Below, one piece after another: positions 1 to 7,971 of a stretch of 64,000 bases of DNA. The position numbers and the translations under genes are program-made. Below the pieces are notes generated by a model. That model had not been told where the DNA came from and made no database searches. It saw only the letters and a program-made list of their open reading frames with translations. The first letter of the stretch is position 1. Every line of letters begins with the position of its first letter. The stretch is from Hoeflea sp038900095 (lineage in GTDB: Bacteria; Pseudomonadota; Alphaproteobacteria; Rhizobiales; Rhizobiaceae). Where the stretch lies: positions 66,930-130,929 of the forward strand of contig NZ_JBBMQQ010000011.1 in NCBI RefSeq assembly GCF_038900095.1. Direction: 5' to 3'.

Positions 1-537
1 GACGGCACCACCAACTTCCTGCACGGCATGCCGCATTTCGCGGTTTCGATCGCGCTTGAACGCAATGGCGAGATCGTCGCCGGCGTCATCTACAATCCGT
101 CCACGGACGAGCTCTACACCGCCGAGCGCGGCGGCGGAGCGTTTCTCAATGACCGCCGCCTTCGGGTTGCAGGCCGCAAGGCAATGTCGGATGCGGTGAT
201 CGGCACCGGCGTGCCGCATCTCGGACGCGGCCATCATGGCAAGTTCCTGGTCGAGTTGCGTCATGTCATGGGCGAATGCGCAGGCATCCGCCGGATGGGC
301 GCGGCAGCGCTGGATCTGGCTTATGTGGCTGCGGGCCGGCTTGACGGGTTCTGGGAAACGCCGCTCGAGCCATGGGACATGGCTGCCGGTCTGATCCTGA
401 TTCGTGAAGCCGGCGGTTTTGTTTCCGACACCAAGGGCGGGACAGACATGTTCGGTACGCGCTCCGTTGCCGCGGGCAATGAATACATCCTCAAGGGCCT
501 TCTCGAGCTTGTCCAGCGGCCTGTGCCGAAGGCTTGA
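1..537 (+). CDS. suhB: Inositol monophosphatase family protein, 5'-truncated by window edge
   Basis: The reading frame is open from base 1, so only the C-terminal 178 residues are visible. It begins with DGTTNFLHG, the second half of the family's metal-binding motif (DPIDGTTNF). Near the C-terminus, WDMAAGLILIREAGG matches the second family signature, whose Asp binds metal. The family removes phosphate from inositol-1-phosphate and related sugar phosphates with Mg2+; SuhB-type members also have regulatory roles in Escherichia coli. The missing part would be about 85 residues. The stop is followed by a perfect 16-bp palindrome at 560-575. Family assignment is firm; the exact substrate is not readable from sequence. 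Confidence 0.93.
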   Translation, partial: DGTTNFLHGMPHFAVSIALERNGEIVAGVIYNPSTDELYTAERGGGAFLNDRRLRVAGRKAMSDAVIGTGVPHLGRGHHGKFLVELRHVMGECAGIRRMGAAALDLAYVAAGRLDGFWETPLEPWDMAAGLILIREAGGFVSDTKGGTDMFGTRSVAAGNEYILKGLLELVQRPVPKA

Positions 538-559
538 TGGCGCCGTCATAGCGTTGTTT

Positions 560-575
560 TGAAAGCATGCTTTCA
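560..575. repeat. Perfect 16-bp palindrome after suhB
   Basis: TGAAAGCATGCTTTCA reads the same on both strands. It lies between the suhB stop and the start of the ExbB-like gene. It has no loop and no T-tract, so it is more plausible as a regulator site than as a terminator. No regulator can be named from it. Confidence 0.5.
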
Positions 576-644
576 TTTCCGCCATATTATCGGTTAGTCT
601 TCATCTGATCTGATGATTTGGACAAAGGCCGGGACGGACAACGC

Positions 645-1667
645 ATGGCGAAACTGACATTGTCTGGGTGGGGTATCTCCGAAGACGGCAGCGGTGCGGA
701 CCCGCACAAACTCTCCAGTCCGCTGGTGTTTTTCTGGAGCATGATGATCTTTCTCATCCTCTCCGGATTTGTTGCGGCCATTCTCTACCGGCAAATCCAG
801 ACGGCATTTCTCGCCAATCCGGGCCTTAACGGGCTGATTGTCGGGGTTTTGGCCGTCGGGGTGCTTCTGGTGTTCACCCATGTGCTCAGGCTCCGTCCGG
901 AAGTGCGCTGGGTCAATTCGCTGCGCGCAACGGGTGATGCGGAGAAGGTGGGCCGGGACCCGGTGCTGCTGGCGCCGATGCGGGCGCTGATCGGCCGCCG
1001 CCAGGAGATGGCGCTGTCCACCTCATCGCTGCGTTCCATTCTTGATTCGATCGGCACCCGGCTCGACGAATCCCGTGACACCTCGCGTTACCTCATCGGC
1101 CTTCTCGTGTTCCTCGGGCTGCTCGGCACTTTCTGGGGCCTGCTTGGCACCATCGGTTCGATCAACCAGGTGATCCAGTCGCTTGATCCGGGAAGCGGGG
1201 GAACCGAAGACGTGCTGTCGACGCTGAAGAGCGGGCTGTCCGCGCCGCTTGACGGTATGGGAACGGCGTTCTCATCCTCCCTGTTCGGTCTGGCCGGATC
1301 GCTGGTCCTAGGATTTTTGGACCTGCAGGCAGGCCGGGCGCAGAACCGGTTTTACACCGAGCTTGAAAACTGGCTGTCGACGATGACCGATCTCGATTCG
1401 GGCATGGTGATGCCGGCGGAAAGTGCCGGCACGACAGAAGAGATTAGGATGCTGTCCGAGCGGATGCAGAAGATGTCGCAGGAGTCCGGGATGACGCCGC
1501 GCACCACTGCGGCGATGGCCAGCCTTGCGGAGGGTATTCAGGGCTTGGTCAAGAACATGCGCAACGAGCAGCAGATGCTCAGGGACTGGATCGAGGCGCA
1601 GCAGGTGGAATCGCGACGGCTGCGCGAGACGCTCGACAAGCTTGCCGACAAGATCGGGGAAAAATAG
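645..1667 (+). CDS. MotA/TolQ/ExbB family proton-channel protein
   Basis: A 340-residue inner-membrane protein with predicted membrane segments near residues 27-47, 58-78, 140-162 and 205-228. The third segment (GLLGTFWGLLGTIG) and the fourth (SSSLFGLAGSLVLG) match the conserved core of the MotA/TolQ/ExbB channel family, which converts proton flow into motion. The C-terminal 90 residues are charged and helical, probably a coiled coil, unlike the short tail of TolQ. The ATG at 645 is chosen over an in-frame TTG at 618 because it keeps the usual short N-terminus. It is followed three bases later by an OmpA/MotB-like gene, so the two probably form one stator-like complex. It is distinct from the true tolQ at 38846. 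Confidence 0.85.
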   Translation: MAKLTLSGWGISEDGSGADPHKLSSPLVFFWSMMIFLILSGFVAAILYRQIQTAFLANPGLNGLIVGVLAVGVLLVFTHVLRLRPEVRWVNSLRATGDAEKVGRDPVLLAPMRALIGRRQEMALSTSSLRSILDSIGTRLDESRDTSRYLIGLLVFLGLLGTFWGLLGTIGSINQVIQSLDPGSGGTEDVLSTLKSGLSAPLDGMGTAFSSSLFGLAGSLVLGFLDLQAGRAQNRFYTELENWLSTMTDLDSGMVMPAESAGTTEEIRMLSERMQKMSQESGMTPRTTAAMASLAEGIQGLVKNMRNEQQMLRDWIEAQQVESRRLRETLDKLADKIGEK

Positions 1668-1670
1668 GCG

Positions 1671-2702
1671 ATGGCGCTGGCACGAAACCGGCGGCGCGAG
1701 CGGACGGTCGATTACTGGCCGGGATTTGTCGATGCGTTGTCGACATTGCTGCTGGCGATCATGTTTCTGCTCACCGTGTTCGTGCTGGCGCAGTTTTTCC
1801 TGTCGCGCGAAATATCGGGCCGTGACCAGGTGCTCAACCGGCTCAACAGCCAGATCAATGAACTGACCCAGCTTCTGGCGCTCGAGCGCTCGGGCAAACA
1901 GGATCTTGAGGATACGCTGGCCAATCTGCAGGCCTCGCTGTCCGAATCGGAATCCGACCGGTCGAGATTGCAGGAACTGCTGGCCAGCGGTTCCGGCGCA
2001 AGTGCTGCGGCAGAGGCCAGGATCGGCACACTGACGGAAACGCTTGATGCCGAGAAGAAAGTCTCGCAACGGGCGCTCAATCAGGTCGATTTGCTCAACC
2101 AGCAGATTGCGGCACTGAGAACCCAGCTGGGCGCACTCGAAGATGCGCTTGAGGTCTCCGAGAGCAAGGACCGCGAGACCCAGGCGAAAATCGCCGATCT
2201 GGGGCGGCGCCTGAATGTGGCGCTGGCGCAGCGGGTGCAGGAACTCAACCGCTACCGGTCCGATTTCTTTGGCCGCTTGCGTGAAATCCTGTCCAGCCGC
2301 GAGGATGTGCGGGTGGTGGGCGACCGGTTCGTGTTCCAGTCGGAAGTCCTGTTCCCCTCCGGGGGCAACGAGCTCAACCCTGCGGGCAAGGAGCAGATGG
2401 CCAAGCTTGCAGCCGCGATCATCGAGCTTGCCCGCGAGATCCCGGAGGAAATCAACTGGGTGCTGCGGGTGGATGGCCATACCGACAATGTGCCGCTGTC
2501 GGGCAATGGCCGCTATGCCGACAACTGGGAGCTTTCCAGTGCCCGGGCAACATCGGTGGTCAAATACCTGATTTCCGAAGGCGTGCCGGCCAACCGCCTG
2601 GTGGCTGCCGGCTTTGGCGAGTTCCAGCCGATTGCCGAGGGCGATACCGACGAAGACCGGGCAACCAACCGGCGTATCGAGCTCAAGCTGACCGAACGCT
2701 GA
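1671..2702 (+). CDS. MotB-like protein with OmpA peptidoglycan-binding domain
   Basis: A 343-residue protein with one membrane segment near residues 19-40 (LLLAIMFLLTVFVLAQFFL), a long coiled coil over about residues 45-190, and a C-terminal OmpA-like domain over about 225-343. The domain carries VDGHTDNVPL and the closing NRRIELKL, typical of peptidoglycan-binding OmpA/MotB domains. The layout of membrane helix, coiled coil and cell-wall anchor is that of MotB, so it should be the anchored partner of the proton channel encoded just upstream with a three-base gap. The Asp that carries protons in MotB/ExbD could be the one in YWPGFVDALST, just before the helix. No flagellar genes are nearby, so a flagellar role is not indicated. 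Confidence 0.87.
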   Translation: MALARNRRRERTVDYWPGFVDALSTLLLAIMFLLTVFVLAQFFLSREISGRDQVLNRLNSQINELTQLLALERSGKQDLEDTLANLQASLSESESDRSRLQELLASGSGASAAAEARIGTLTETLDAEKKVSQRALNQVDLLNQQIAALRTQLGALEDALEVSESKDRETQAKIADLGRRLNVALAQRVQELNRYRSDFFGRLREILSSREDVRVVGDRFVFQSEVLFPSGGNELNPAGKEQMAKLAAAIIELAREIPEEINWVLRVDGHTDNVPLSGNGRYADNWELSSARATSVVKYLISEGVPANRLVAAGFGEFQPIAEGDTDEDRATNRRIELKLTER

Positions 2703-2712
2703 GAACGGCTGT

Positions 2713-3501
2713 TCAGTCCGCCCTGCCAGGGAAGGCTTGCCGGACGGGCAGGATATCCGCGAGCGGCGCATAGTCCGCCGGGGTGAACCGTGCCAGCCCG
2801 GTCAGAAACACGGCGTCGCGCACTTCTGCTTCAAGACCGGCGATGGCCTTCTCTACAGCATCGGCAATCGTACCTGCGCGATCTGCAAGCCCGGCGCTGG
2901 TGATGAGCGGCAAGGCTGGCGTCTGCGGTGTTGTCGCGAAGATCACCAGCTCCTCTGCCGCGGGCTCATGGCGCCTGGCCAGTTGCCAGGTGACGACGTC
3001 GATTGCAGCCCAGTCTGCCTTGCGCTGAGCAACGGCACGAATGGAAGCGCGGTGTGCTCCGGTTTCGAGCGGCTGTGGCTGCGATTGGGAACCGCCAGTC
3101 GCCAGCAGGCGGACCGGGGCGGCAAAGCCTGACTGCGAGTGAGCCATGTTGAAGGCAAAGCGCCTATTGGCCAGACCGCTCAAATCCCGGGGGCACTCGT
3201 CCTTGCGGGCGATCAGCACGCTGAAATAGTGGCCTGGCTCTGCACCGGTCACCGCATAGGCAGGAGTTCCGACGAGGGCCACCTTGCCCGCAAGCCTGTT
3301 GGCGTAAGGGAAGCCGCAGGTTTGCGACAGGATCAGGTCGGGGGTGGTCCAGAGAGGTTCGGGATCGTCGCTGCGATCAAGTGCCCGGGGCGCCGCTATG
3401 CCGCTGACGGTCAATTGCCGGTGGATTGCAGCCCACAGGGCATCGGTCGCATCACGGATCTCGGGCCAGTCATACATGGGCAGGGAAACGGCGCCGGTCA
3501 T
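2713..3501 (-). CDS. PhnD/SsuA-like phosphate/phosphonate-type substrate-binding protein
   Basis: About 262 residues resembling the periplasmic-binding-protein fold of the PhnD family (SLPMYDWPEI start, LILSQTCGFPY, an AYAVTGAEPGHYFSVLIARKD-like segment, later FAFNMAHSQSGF). These proteins bind phosphonate, phosphate or similar small anions. No signal peptide and no transporter genes are seen alongside, so the protein may be a solitary binding protein or an enzyme-like relative. The frame is open further upstream to 3633, but that start would lie inside the desaturase gene. The ATG at 3501 is preferred because it sits 28 bases after the desaturase stop; an ATG at 3477 is an alternative. Ligand unknown. 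Confidence 0.75.
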   Translation of the reverse strand: MTGAVSLPMYDWPEIRDATDALWAAIHRQLTVSGIAAPRALDRSDDPEPLWTTPDLILSQTCGFPYANRLAGKVALVGTPAYAVTGAEPGHYFSVLIARKDECPRDLSGLANRRFAFNMAHSQSGFAAPVRLLATGGSQSQPQPLETGAHRASIRAVAQRKADWAAIDVVTWQLARRHEPAAEELVIFATTPQTPALPLITSAGLADRAGTIADAVEKAIAGLEAEVRDAVFLTGLARFTPADYAPLADILPVRQAFPGRAD

Positions 3502-3529
3502 CGGCGCCGTTTCCGGTGGTGTCCGGCGA

Positions 3530-4441
3530 TCACGTGGTGTCTCCACGCCGTTTCCGATTGCCTTCGATCGGCCAAGCCACCGGCTCCTTTGGCCGGAAGG
3601 CGAAGCGGCGGAACACTTCCCAGTAGCTTTCATAGCGATAGCCGCCGTTCATGCGCAGGAACCGGTCCCGGTTTTCCCGAAAGAATTCGGGGATCCGGTA
3701 CCAGGCAAGCGATGGATAGGCGTGATGCACCGAGTGAAAGTTGTTGTTGAGAAACAGCAGGCTCAACGGGCCCCTGGTCTCGATGATCACCGAGCGCTGG
3801 TTGGCCTTTTCAACGGCCTGGTGCTCGATGAAGGAGCGCACCATCAGCAGCCCCATGCCGAAATAGGCAGCAAGGAAATACGCCGTCGGGGGCAGGCTGC
3901 CATAATTGGCGACCAGCCAGAACAGCAAGCCTACTGCCAGAAAATGACGCAGCCATACCTTAGGGATGATTGCGTCACCGGCCTTGGCGCGGACGCATTC
4001 GCTGCGCATGAAGCCAACGGTGGCGAGCGCCGGTCCAAGGGTTACCCGGCCAACAAGGGTGTTGTTGGCGACGAGCAGGGACCTGAGCCAGCCCGGCAGT
4101 GACACCCAGACGTCACGGTCGAGATAGTAACTCTCCGGGTCGTCATAGGGGTCGGTGATGTTTTCGTTGATGTGATGGGTGAGATGGCAGGATTTGAAGC
4201 GCAGGTAGGGCACCAGCACTCCAATTGGCGGTGAGATCAAGAGATCGTTTAACTCCTGGTTCCTGAATGGATGACCGTGCAAAAATTCATGTTGTAGCGA
4301 GGAATGCAGCGTGATCGTGGGGATCAGCAACAGGACACGAACGATGTCCGGCAGGTCAGCCCACCCGAACGCCAGCAACAACCACACAGCATAGCAAACA
4401 CCTGCCAGAAGCAGGGTCCGCCACTCCGCGTCATTCCGCAT
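3530..4441 (-). CDS. Fatty acid desaturase family protein
   Basis: A 303-residue membrane protein with three histidine clusters in the order expected for membrane di-iron desaturases: HEFLHGH near residue 50, HLTHHINE near 87, and HSVHHAYPSL near 237. Four hydrophobic segments flank them (near residues 10-45, about 150-190). The family introduces double bonds or hydroxyl groups into fatty acids, sterols or carotenoids using O2 and an electron donor. The short length and the HSVHH box fit the FA_desaturase group; the substrate cannot be told. It is read in the same direction as the PhnD-like gene and may be co-transcribed with it. Confidence 0.85.
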   Translation of the reverse strand: MRNDAEWRTLLLAGVCYAVWLLLAFGWADLPDIVRVLLLIPTITLHSSLQHEFLHGHPFRNQELNDLLISPPIGVLVPYLRFKSCHLTHHINENITDPYDDPESYYLDRDVWVSLPGWLRSLLVANNTLVGRVTLGPALATVGFMRSECVRAKAGDAIIPKVWLRHFLAVGLLFWLVANYGSLPPTAYFLAAYFGMGLLMVRSFIEHQAVEKANQRSVIIETRGPLSLLFLNNNFHSVHHAYPSLAWYRIPEFFRENRDRFLRMNGGYRYESYWEVFRRFAFRPKEPVAWPIEGNRKRRGDTT

Positions 4442-4577
4442 TGTGGATACACCTTCTGAATGTTCCCGTTATAGCCCGCGGTCAGATGTCCCGTCCCCCG
4501 CGTGGCTTCCAGACGAACGGCAGATGATTACCCCGATTTTGCTATTTTCGCAATATTCCCAACAGAGGTATCGGGAA

Positions 4578-6407
4578 TTATTTGCCGGCTGTCGATTCCA
4601 GAACGGTGCCGGCTTCCGCCGAAAGCGCCTCTGCCCCGTGTTCGAACTGCAGCCGGGCCAGGCGGGCGTAGAGGCCGCCGCGGGCGACAAGTTCGGCGTG
4701 GGTGCCCTCTTCGACGATCCTGCCTTTGTCCATCACCAGAATTCTGTCGGCGCGCAATACGGTCGCGAGCCTGTGGGCGATGACGATGGTTGTCCGGTTC
4801 TGCATCAGCCCTTCGAGAGCCTTCTGCACGAGCGTTTCGTTTTCCGCATCAAGCGCCGAGGTGGCCTCGTCCAGCAGCAGGATCGGGGCGTCGCGCAGGA
4901 TTGCCCGTGCAATAGCCACCCGCTGGCGCTGGCCCCCGGAGAGCGTGATGCCGCGTTCCCCGACCTGGGTGTCGTAGCCCTTGTCCAGAGCCATGATGAA
5001 GTCGTGGGCCTGGGCGGCCTTGGCCGCGGCTTCGATGTCCGCCTGGCTGGCGCCGGAGCGTCCAAAGGCAATGTTGTCGCCAACGGTGCCGGCAAAAATC
5101 GTCACGTCCTGCGGAACCAGCGCTATGCGGGCGCGTACTTCGGCCGGGTCGGCTTCCCTCACATCGACATTGTCGATGAAGACGGATCCGGTGGTGGTGT
5201 CGTAGAAACGCAGGATCAGCGAAAACAGCGTCGATTTTCCGGCACCGGACGCCCCGACGACCGCTACCGTTTCGCCCGGGCGGACGTGAAAGCTGGTTCC
5301 GGTCAGTGCCGAGGTGTCGGGTCGTGAGGGGTAGGCGAAATGGACGTTGTCGAAACGGATGTCGCCGATTGCCGGGGAAGGCAGGGCCTTGGGGGATTGC
5401 GGTGCGCGGATCTCTGGCACCTCATCGAGCAACTCGCTCAGGCGCTCGGCGGCGCCTGCGGCCTGGGACAATTCTCCCCACACTTCGGACAGGGCGCCGA
5501 GGCTTCCGGCGGCAAAGACCGAGTAGAGCAGGAACTGGCCCAGCGTGCCGGGTGTGAGTTCGCCCGAAAGCACGGACTGGGCGCCGTACCAGAGCACGGC
5601 GACGACCGAGCCGAAGGCCATGGCGATGGCGAAGCCGGTGAGGATGGAGCGGGCCAGGATGGACTGGCGTGCCGCGGAGAAGGCGGCTTCCACGGCCTTG
5701 CTGAAGCGGGCCTGCGCACGGGCCTCGGTGTTGAAGGCCTGCACGGTGCGGGTGGCACCGATGGCCTCTCCGGCGAAGGTCATGGCCTCGGCCAGGCTGT
5801 CCTGTGCCATGCGCGAGCGCTTGCGGACCTTGCGGCCGAAGCCGACCATGGGAAAGACGATGACCGGGATGGCGATGAGAACCAGGGCCGAGAGCTTGGG
5901 CGAGGTGATGAACATCATGCCGCCGGCGCCGATGCACAGGATGGTGTTGCGCAAGGCAAGCGAAGCCGTCGCACCGACCGTGGACTTGATCTGCGTGGTG
6001 TCCGCGGTCAGGCGCGAAACGATTTCACCTGACCGGTTGGCGTCATAGAAGGAGGCCGAAAGCCGGGTGACGTGATCGAAGACATCGCGGCGGATATCGG
6101 AGACCACGCGCTCGCCCAGCGTGATGACGAAGTAGTAGCGGCAGGCCGAAGCAAGCGCCAGCATGATGGCAATCGCCGCCAGCATGGAAAAATAGGTGTT
6201 GATGAAGCCTGCATCCTGGGCCGAGAAACCGTGGTCGATCATGCGGCGGACCGCCATCGGCAGGGTCAGCGTGGTAACGGCGGCCAGCAACAAGAACGCA
6301 AGCGCGCCAATCACGAGATGCGGATAACGCCGGACATAGGGGATAAGCCTTGCGAGCGGACGCACCGACAGGCGGGCCGTTTTGGGGGTATCGGTTTGTT
6401 CAGCCAC
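4578..6407 (-). CDS. ABC exporter, fused membrane and ATPase domains
   Basis: A 609-residue half-size exporter. Residues about 30-310 form a six-helix ABC transmembrane domain. Residues about 340-580 form the ATPase, with Walker A GASGAGKST, signature LSGGQRQRVAIARA, Walker B ILLLDEATSALD and H-loop AHRLAT. Such proteins work as homodimers, flipping or exporting lipids, drugs or polysaccharide precursors across the inner membrane. The start is set by the sequence: GTG at 6407 has AGGAG six bases before it, whereas the longer ATG start at 6428 would place that AGGAG inside the gene. The substrate is not inferable; the MsbA/LmrA-like layout leaves lipid A or multidrug export possible. Confidence 0.9.
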   Translation of the reverse strand: MAEQTDTPKTARLSVRPLARLIPYVRRYPHLVIGALAFLLLAAVTTLTLPMAVRRMIDHGFSAQDAGFINTYFSMLAAIAIMLALASACRYYFVITLGERVVSDIRRDVFDHVTRLSASFYDANRSGEIVSRLTADTTQIKSTVGATASLALRNTILCIGAGGMMFITSPKLSALVLIAIPVIVFPMVGFGRKVRKRSRMAQDSLAEAMTFAGEAIGATRTVQAFNTEARAQARFSKAVEAAFSAARQSILARSILTGFAIAMAFGSVVAVLWYGAQSVLSGELTPGTLGQFLLYSVFAAGSLGALSEVWGELSQAAGAAERLSELLDEVPEIRAPQSPKALPSPAIGDIRFDNVHFAYPSRPDTSALTGTSFHVRPGETVAVVGASGAGKSTLFSLILRFYDTTTGSVFIDNVDVREADPAEVRARIALVPQDVTIFAGTVGDNIAFGRSGASQADIEAAAKAAQAHDFIMALDKGYDTQVGERGITLSGGQRQRVAIARAILRDAPILLLDEATSALDAENETLVQKALEGLMQNRTTIVIAHRLATVLRADRILVMDKGRIVEEGTHAELVARGGLYARLARLQFEHGAEALSAEAGTVLESTAGK

Positions 6408-6466
6408 GTCTGCTCCTGGAATGCGCACTCAATGTATTGGCAGACCTGCAAAAACGGATGCGGCCC

Positions 6467-6495
6467 TTGTTATCGCCCATGCCTTCATGTATAGG
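6467..6495 (+). promoter_or_regulatory. Predicted sigma70-type promoter of rpmE
   Basis: TTGTTA at 6467-6472 and TATAGG at 6490-6495 are separated by 17 bases, matching the housekeeping consensus. Transcription would start near 6502, giving an rpmE leader of about 110 bases. Confidence 0.55.
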
Positions 6496-6610
6496 CTCGC
6501 CATCGAATTGGGAAGTCGTTGTTCCTAGGGACACCGGCTTCATTTATGTGTTTGGCCAAAATGCCGCAAGCATCGCTGCGCAGGGGCCTCCCAACGGCAG
6601 GACAAAGAAG

Positions 6611-6832
6611 ATGAAGGCGAACATCCATCCCGATTACCACATGATCAAGGTGGTCATGACTGACGGCACCGAATACATGACCCAGTCCACCTGGGGTGCC
6701 GAAGGCGACACCATGAACCTCGAAATCGATCCGAAGTCGCATCCGGCCTGGACCGGCGGCAACCAGCAGATGCTGGACCGTGGCGGCCGTCTTTCGAAGT
6801 TCAAGAAGCGTTTCGAAGGCCTCAGCCTCTAA
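6611..6832 (+). CDS. rpmE: 50S ribosomal protein L31
   Basis: A 73-residue protein starting MKANIHPDYHMIKVVMTDGT and ending KFKKRFEGLSL, the usual length and pattern of bacterial L31. The zinc-binding cysteines (CxxC) of the zinc-type L31 are absent, as is common in alphaproteobacteria, so ribosome assembly does not depend on zinc through this protein. L31 joins the 50S and 30S subunits near the central protuberance. The ATG at 6611 gives the canonical N-terminus; a longer in-frame extension exists but lacks homology. A strong terminator follows 26 bases after the stop, so it is a single-gene unit. Confidence 0.97.
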   Translation: MKANIHPDYHMIKVVMTDGTEYMTQSTWGAEGDTMNLEIDPKSHPAWTGGNQQMLDRGGRLSKFKKRFEGLSL

Positions 6833-6858
6833 GACGTACGGCACCAGCCGGCAATCAG

Positions 6859-6886
6859 AACCCGCCGTTTCGGCGGGTTTTTTGTT
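6859..6886 (+). terminator. Rho-independent terminator of rpmE
   Basis: AACCCGCCG and CGGCGGGTT pair around a TTT loop and are followed by a run of T. It lies 26 bases after the rpmE stop. Confidence 0.9.
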
Positions 6887-6926
6887 GTCTGGATGCCGGG
6901 GCGGATCGTCTTCAAAACGGGAATGC

Positions 6927-6953
6927 AAAAAGCCCGCGGGATGTGCCGCGGGC
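6927..6953 (-). terminator. Rho-independent terminator of rcdA (minus strand)
   Basis: Arms GCCCGCGG (6932-6939) and CCGCGGGC (6946-6953) are followed on the minus strand by five T (6927-6931). It lies 34 bases after the rcdA stop at 6987. Confidence 0.85.
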
Positions 6954-6986
6954 TATGAAAAAAGAGACGGTTTCCGGCGCCGGGTT

Positions 6987-7505
6987 TCAGCGCTTGTTGA
7001 AAACAGTCTGCAGCAGGTGCTGCTGGGCCTGGACCGAATTTTCGTTGTCCGGCTTCAAGCTTGCGGCTTCCTCGGGGCGGTAGATTTCGCGGTCGAGCAG
7101 TGCGACGCGGTTCTGGATCCGCAGCGAGCGTTCGACCAGATCGCGGAAATGTTCCGGCAGGTCGCTCCAGCCCTGGGCGTTGCGGTCGCAGTTGAAGCTG
7201 TCGAGGCGAACCTTGTTCTTCTCGGCGAGAACCTGGTCCCGGTTCATTTCGCCATTGTTGACCGCACGCTGCAACAGCAACCACGATGCCATCTGCATCA
7301 GGCGGGTCGTCAGGCGCATGGATTCGGCGGCGTAGAGAACGCTGGCCAGCCGCGGCAAACCTTTCGAGGCCACCCGGCCGGGGCCATCCAGATAGTTTGC
7401 GGTTTCCTCAACCAGTGCCATGCCTTCGGTATAGAGCGCCTTGAACTGGGCCGAGTTGGCCATGCGATCCGCGAGGTTGATTGTGTTGAGGCTGGTTTCA
7501 GACAT
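6987..7505 (-). CDS. rcdA: DUF1465 protein, RcdA-type protease adaptor
   Basis: A 172-residue soluble helical protein starting MSETSLNTINLADRM. It belongs to the DUF1465 family, to which Caulobacter RcdA belongs. RcdA is an adaptor that works with CpdR and ClpXP in the regulated degradation of the cell-cycle regulator CtrA. The family's conserved core is visible (MRLTTRLMQMASWLLLQRAV, then a C-terminal LRIQNRVALLDREIYR helix). The ATG at 7505 fits the family N-terminus; the open frame extends to 7676 without homology. An exact CtrA box lies 126 bases upstream (7631-7646), which suggests a feedback loop. Family assignment is strong; the CtrA role here is by homology. Confidence 0.85.
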   Translation of the reverse strand: MSETSLNTINLADRMANSAQFKALYTEGMALVEETANYLDGPGRVASKGLPRLASVLYAAESMRLTTRLMQMASWLLLQRAVNNGEMNRDQVLAEKNKVRLDSFNCDRNAQGWSDLPEHFRDLVERSLRIQNRVALLDREIYRPEEAASLKPDNENSVQAQQHLLQTVFNKR

Positions 7506-7630
7506 GGGCCGGAAATTCCTGTTTACAAAGTACTGGGTAGGCGGCTTTTGCGGGCACTGGATATCTCTGCGGATATCTCTGTCGAGCCAGGCCAGAATGA
7601 ACCGGGGCTCCTGTTCCGGCAAGTGTATTC

Positions 7631-7646
7631 TTAAGAAAGGGTTAAC
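7631..7646 (-). promoter_or_regulatory. Predicted CtrA box upstream of rcdA
   Basis: TTAA, seven bases, then TTAAC: an exact match to the CtrA consensus TTAA-N7-TTAAC. It lies 126 bases before the rcdA start codon and no other coding gene starts nearby. Confidence 0.6.
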
Positions 7647-7796
7647 GTCAAAACCGCGATGAAACAGCTTGTGCAACGGGCTGTTTGCGACCGGTTTGCA
7701 CGGATCCTTAGGTGAATTGTCGGGGCGTTCTTGCCCGCAAGAGGCATGTTTGTGAAGCTGCTTTAGCTTAGGTGCTCTTGCTGCCCGGGATCAAGT

Positions 7797-7893
7797 CAAA
7801 AAAAGAGCCGCATCAGCGGCTCTCAAGAGTTTAACAGGGAGGCGTCAAACAGAATGACCGCAGGTCAGACTGTTAAATCCAGAAAGTCTGGAT
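7797..7893 (-). ncRNA. Predicted trans-acting small RNA with CtrA-linked promoter
   Basis: The minus strand ends in a textbook terminator: arms AGAGCCGC and GCGGCTCT (7804-7811, 7816-7823) with a four-base loop and a T-run at 7798-7803. No coding gene uses it, because the DUF1192 gene stops 150 bases earlier. A 7-bp hairpin, ATCCAGA/TCTGGAT (7877-7893), lies at the 5' side, and a single-stranded CCTCCC stretch, able to pair with ribosome-binding sites, lies between the hairpins. An exact CtrA box (7918-7933) is followed after 16 bases by TATGGG as a possible -10 (7895-7900), placing the start near 7888. Length would be about 90-100 nt. Sinorhizobium has a CtrA-linked small RNA (GspR); whether this is its counterpart cannot be told here. 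An alternative is the 3' UTR of DUF1192. Confidence 0.5.
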
Positions 7894-7917
7894 ACCCATA
7901 GTAAAGACTTGTAAAGC

Positions 7918-7933
7918 TTAACCGAGGCTTAAC
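7918..7933 (-). promoter_or_regulatory. Predicted CtrA box of the small RNA
   Basis: TTAA-CCGAGGC-TTAAC matches the CtrA consensus exactly. On the minus strand its downstream half overlaps the -35 position of a possible promoter whose -10 is TATGGG at 7895-7900, the usual geometry for CtrA-activated promoters. Confidence 0.6.
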
Positions 7934-7971
7934 GGAAAATGTGATTTCTGTAAGTTCTTGCTAATCAAGCT

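Noticed and set aside
645..2702. Complete Zorya-type defence locus (ZorAB plus effectors)
   Set aside because: The motor pair is present, but neighbouring genes are metabolic; no ZorC/D/E-like helicase or nuclease is seen.
1308..2771. 487-codon open frame on the minus strand opposite the ExbB-like and OmpA-like genes
   Set aside because: It is antisense to two genes with clear domains, and its sequence (frequent Arg, His, Gln) shows only mirrored codon bias.
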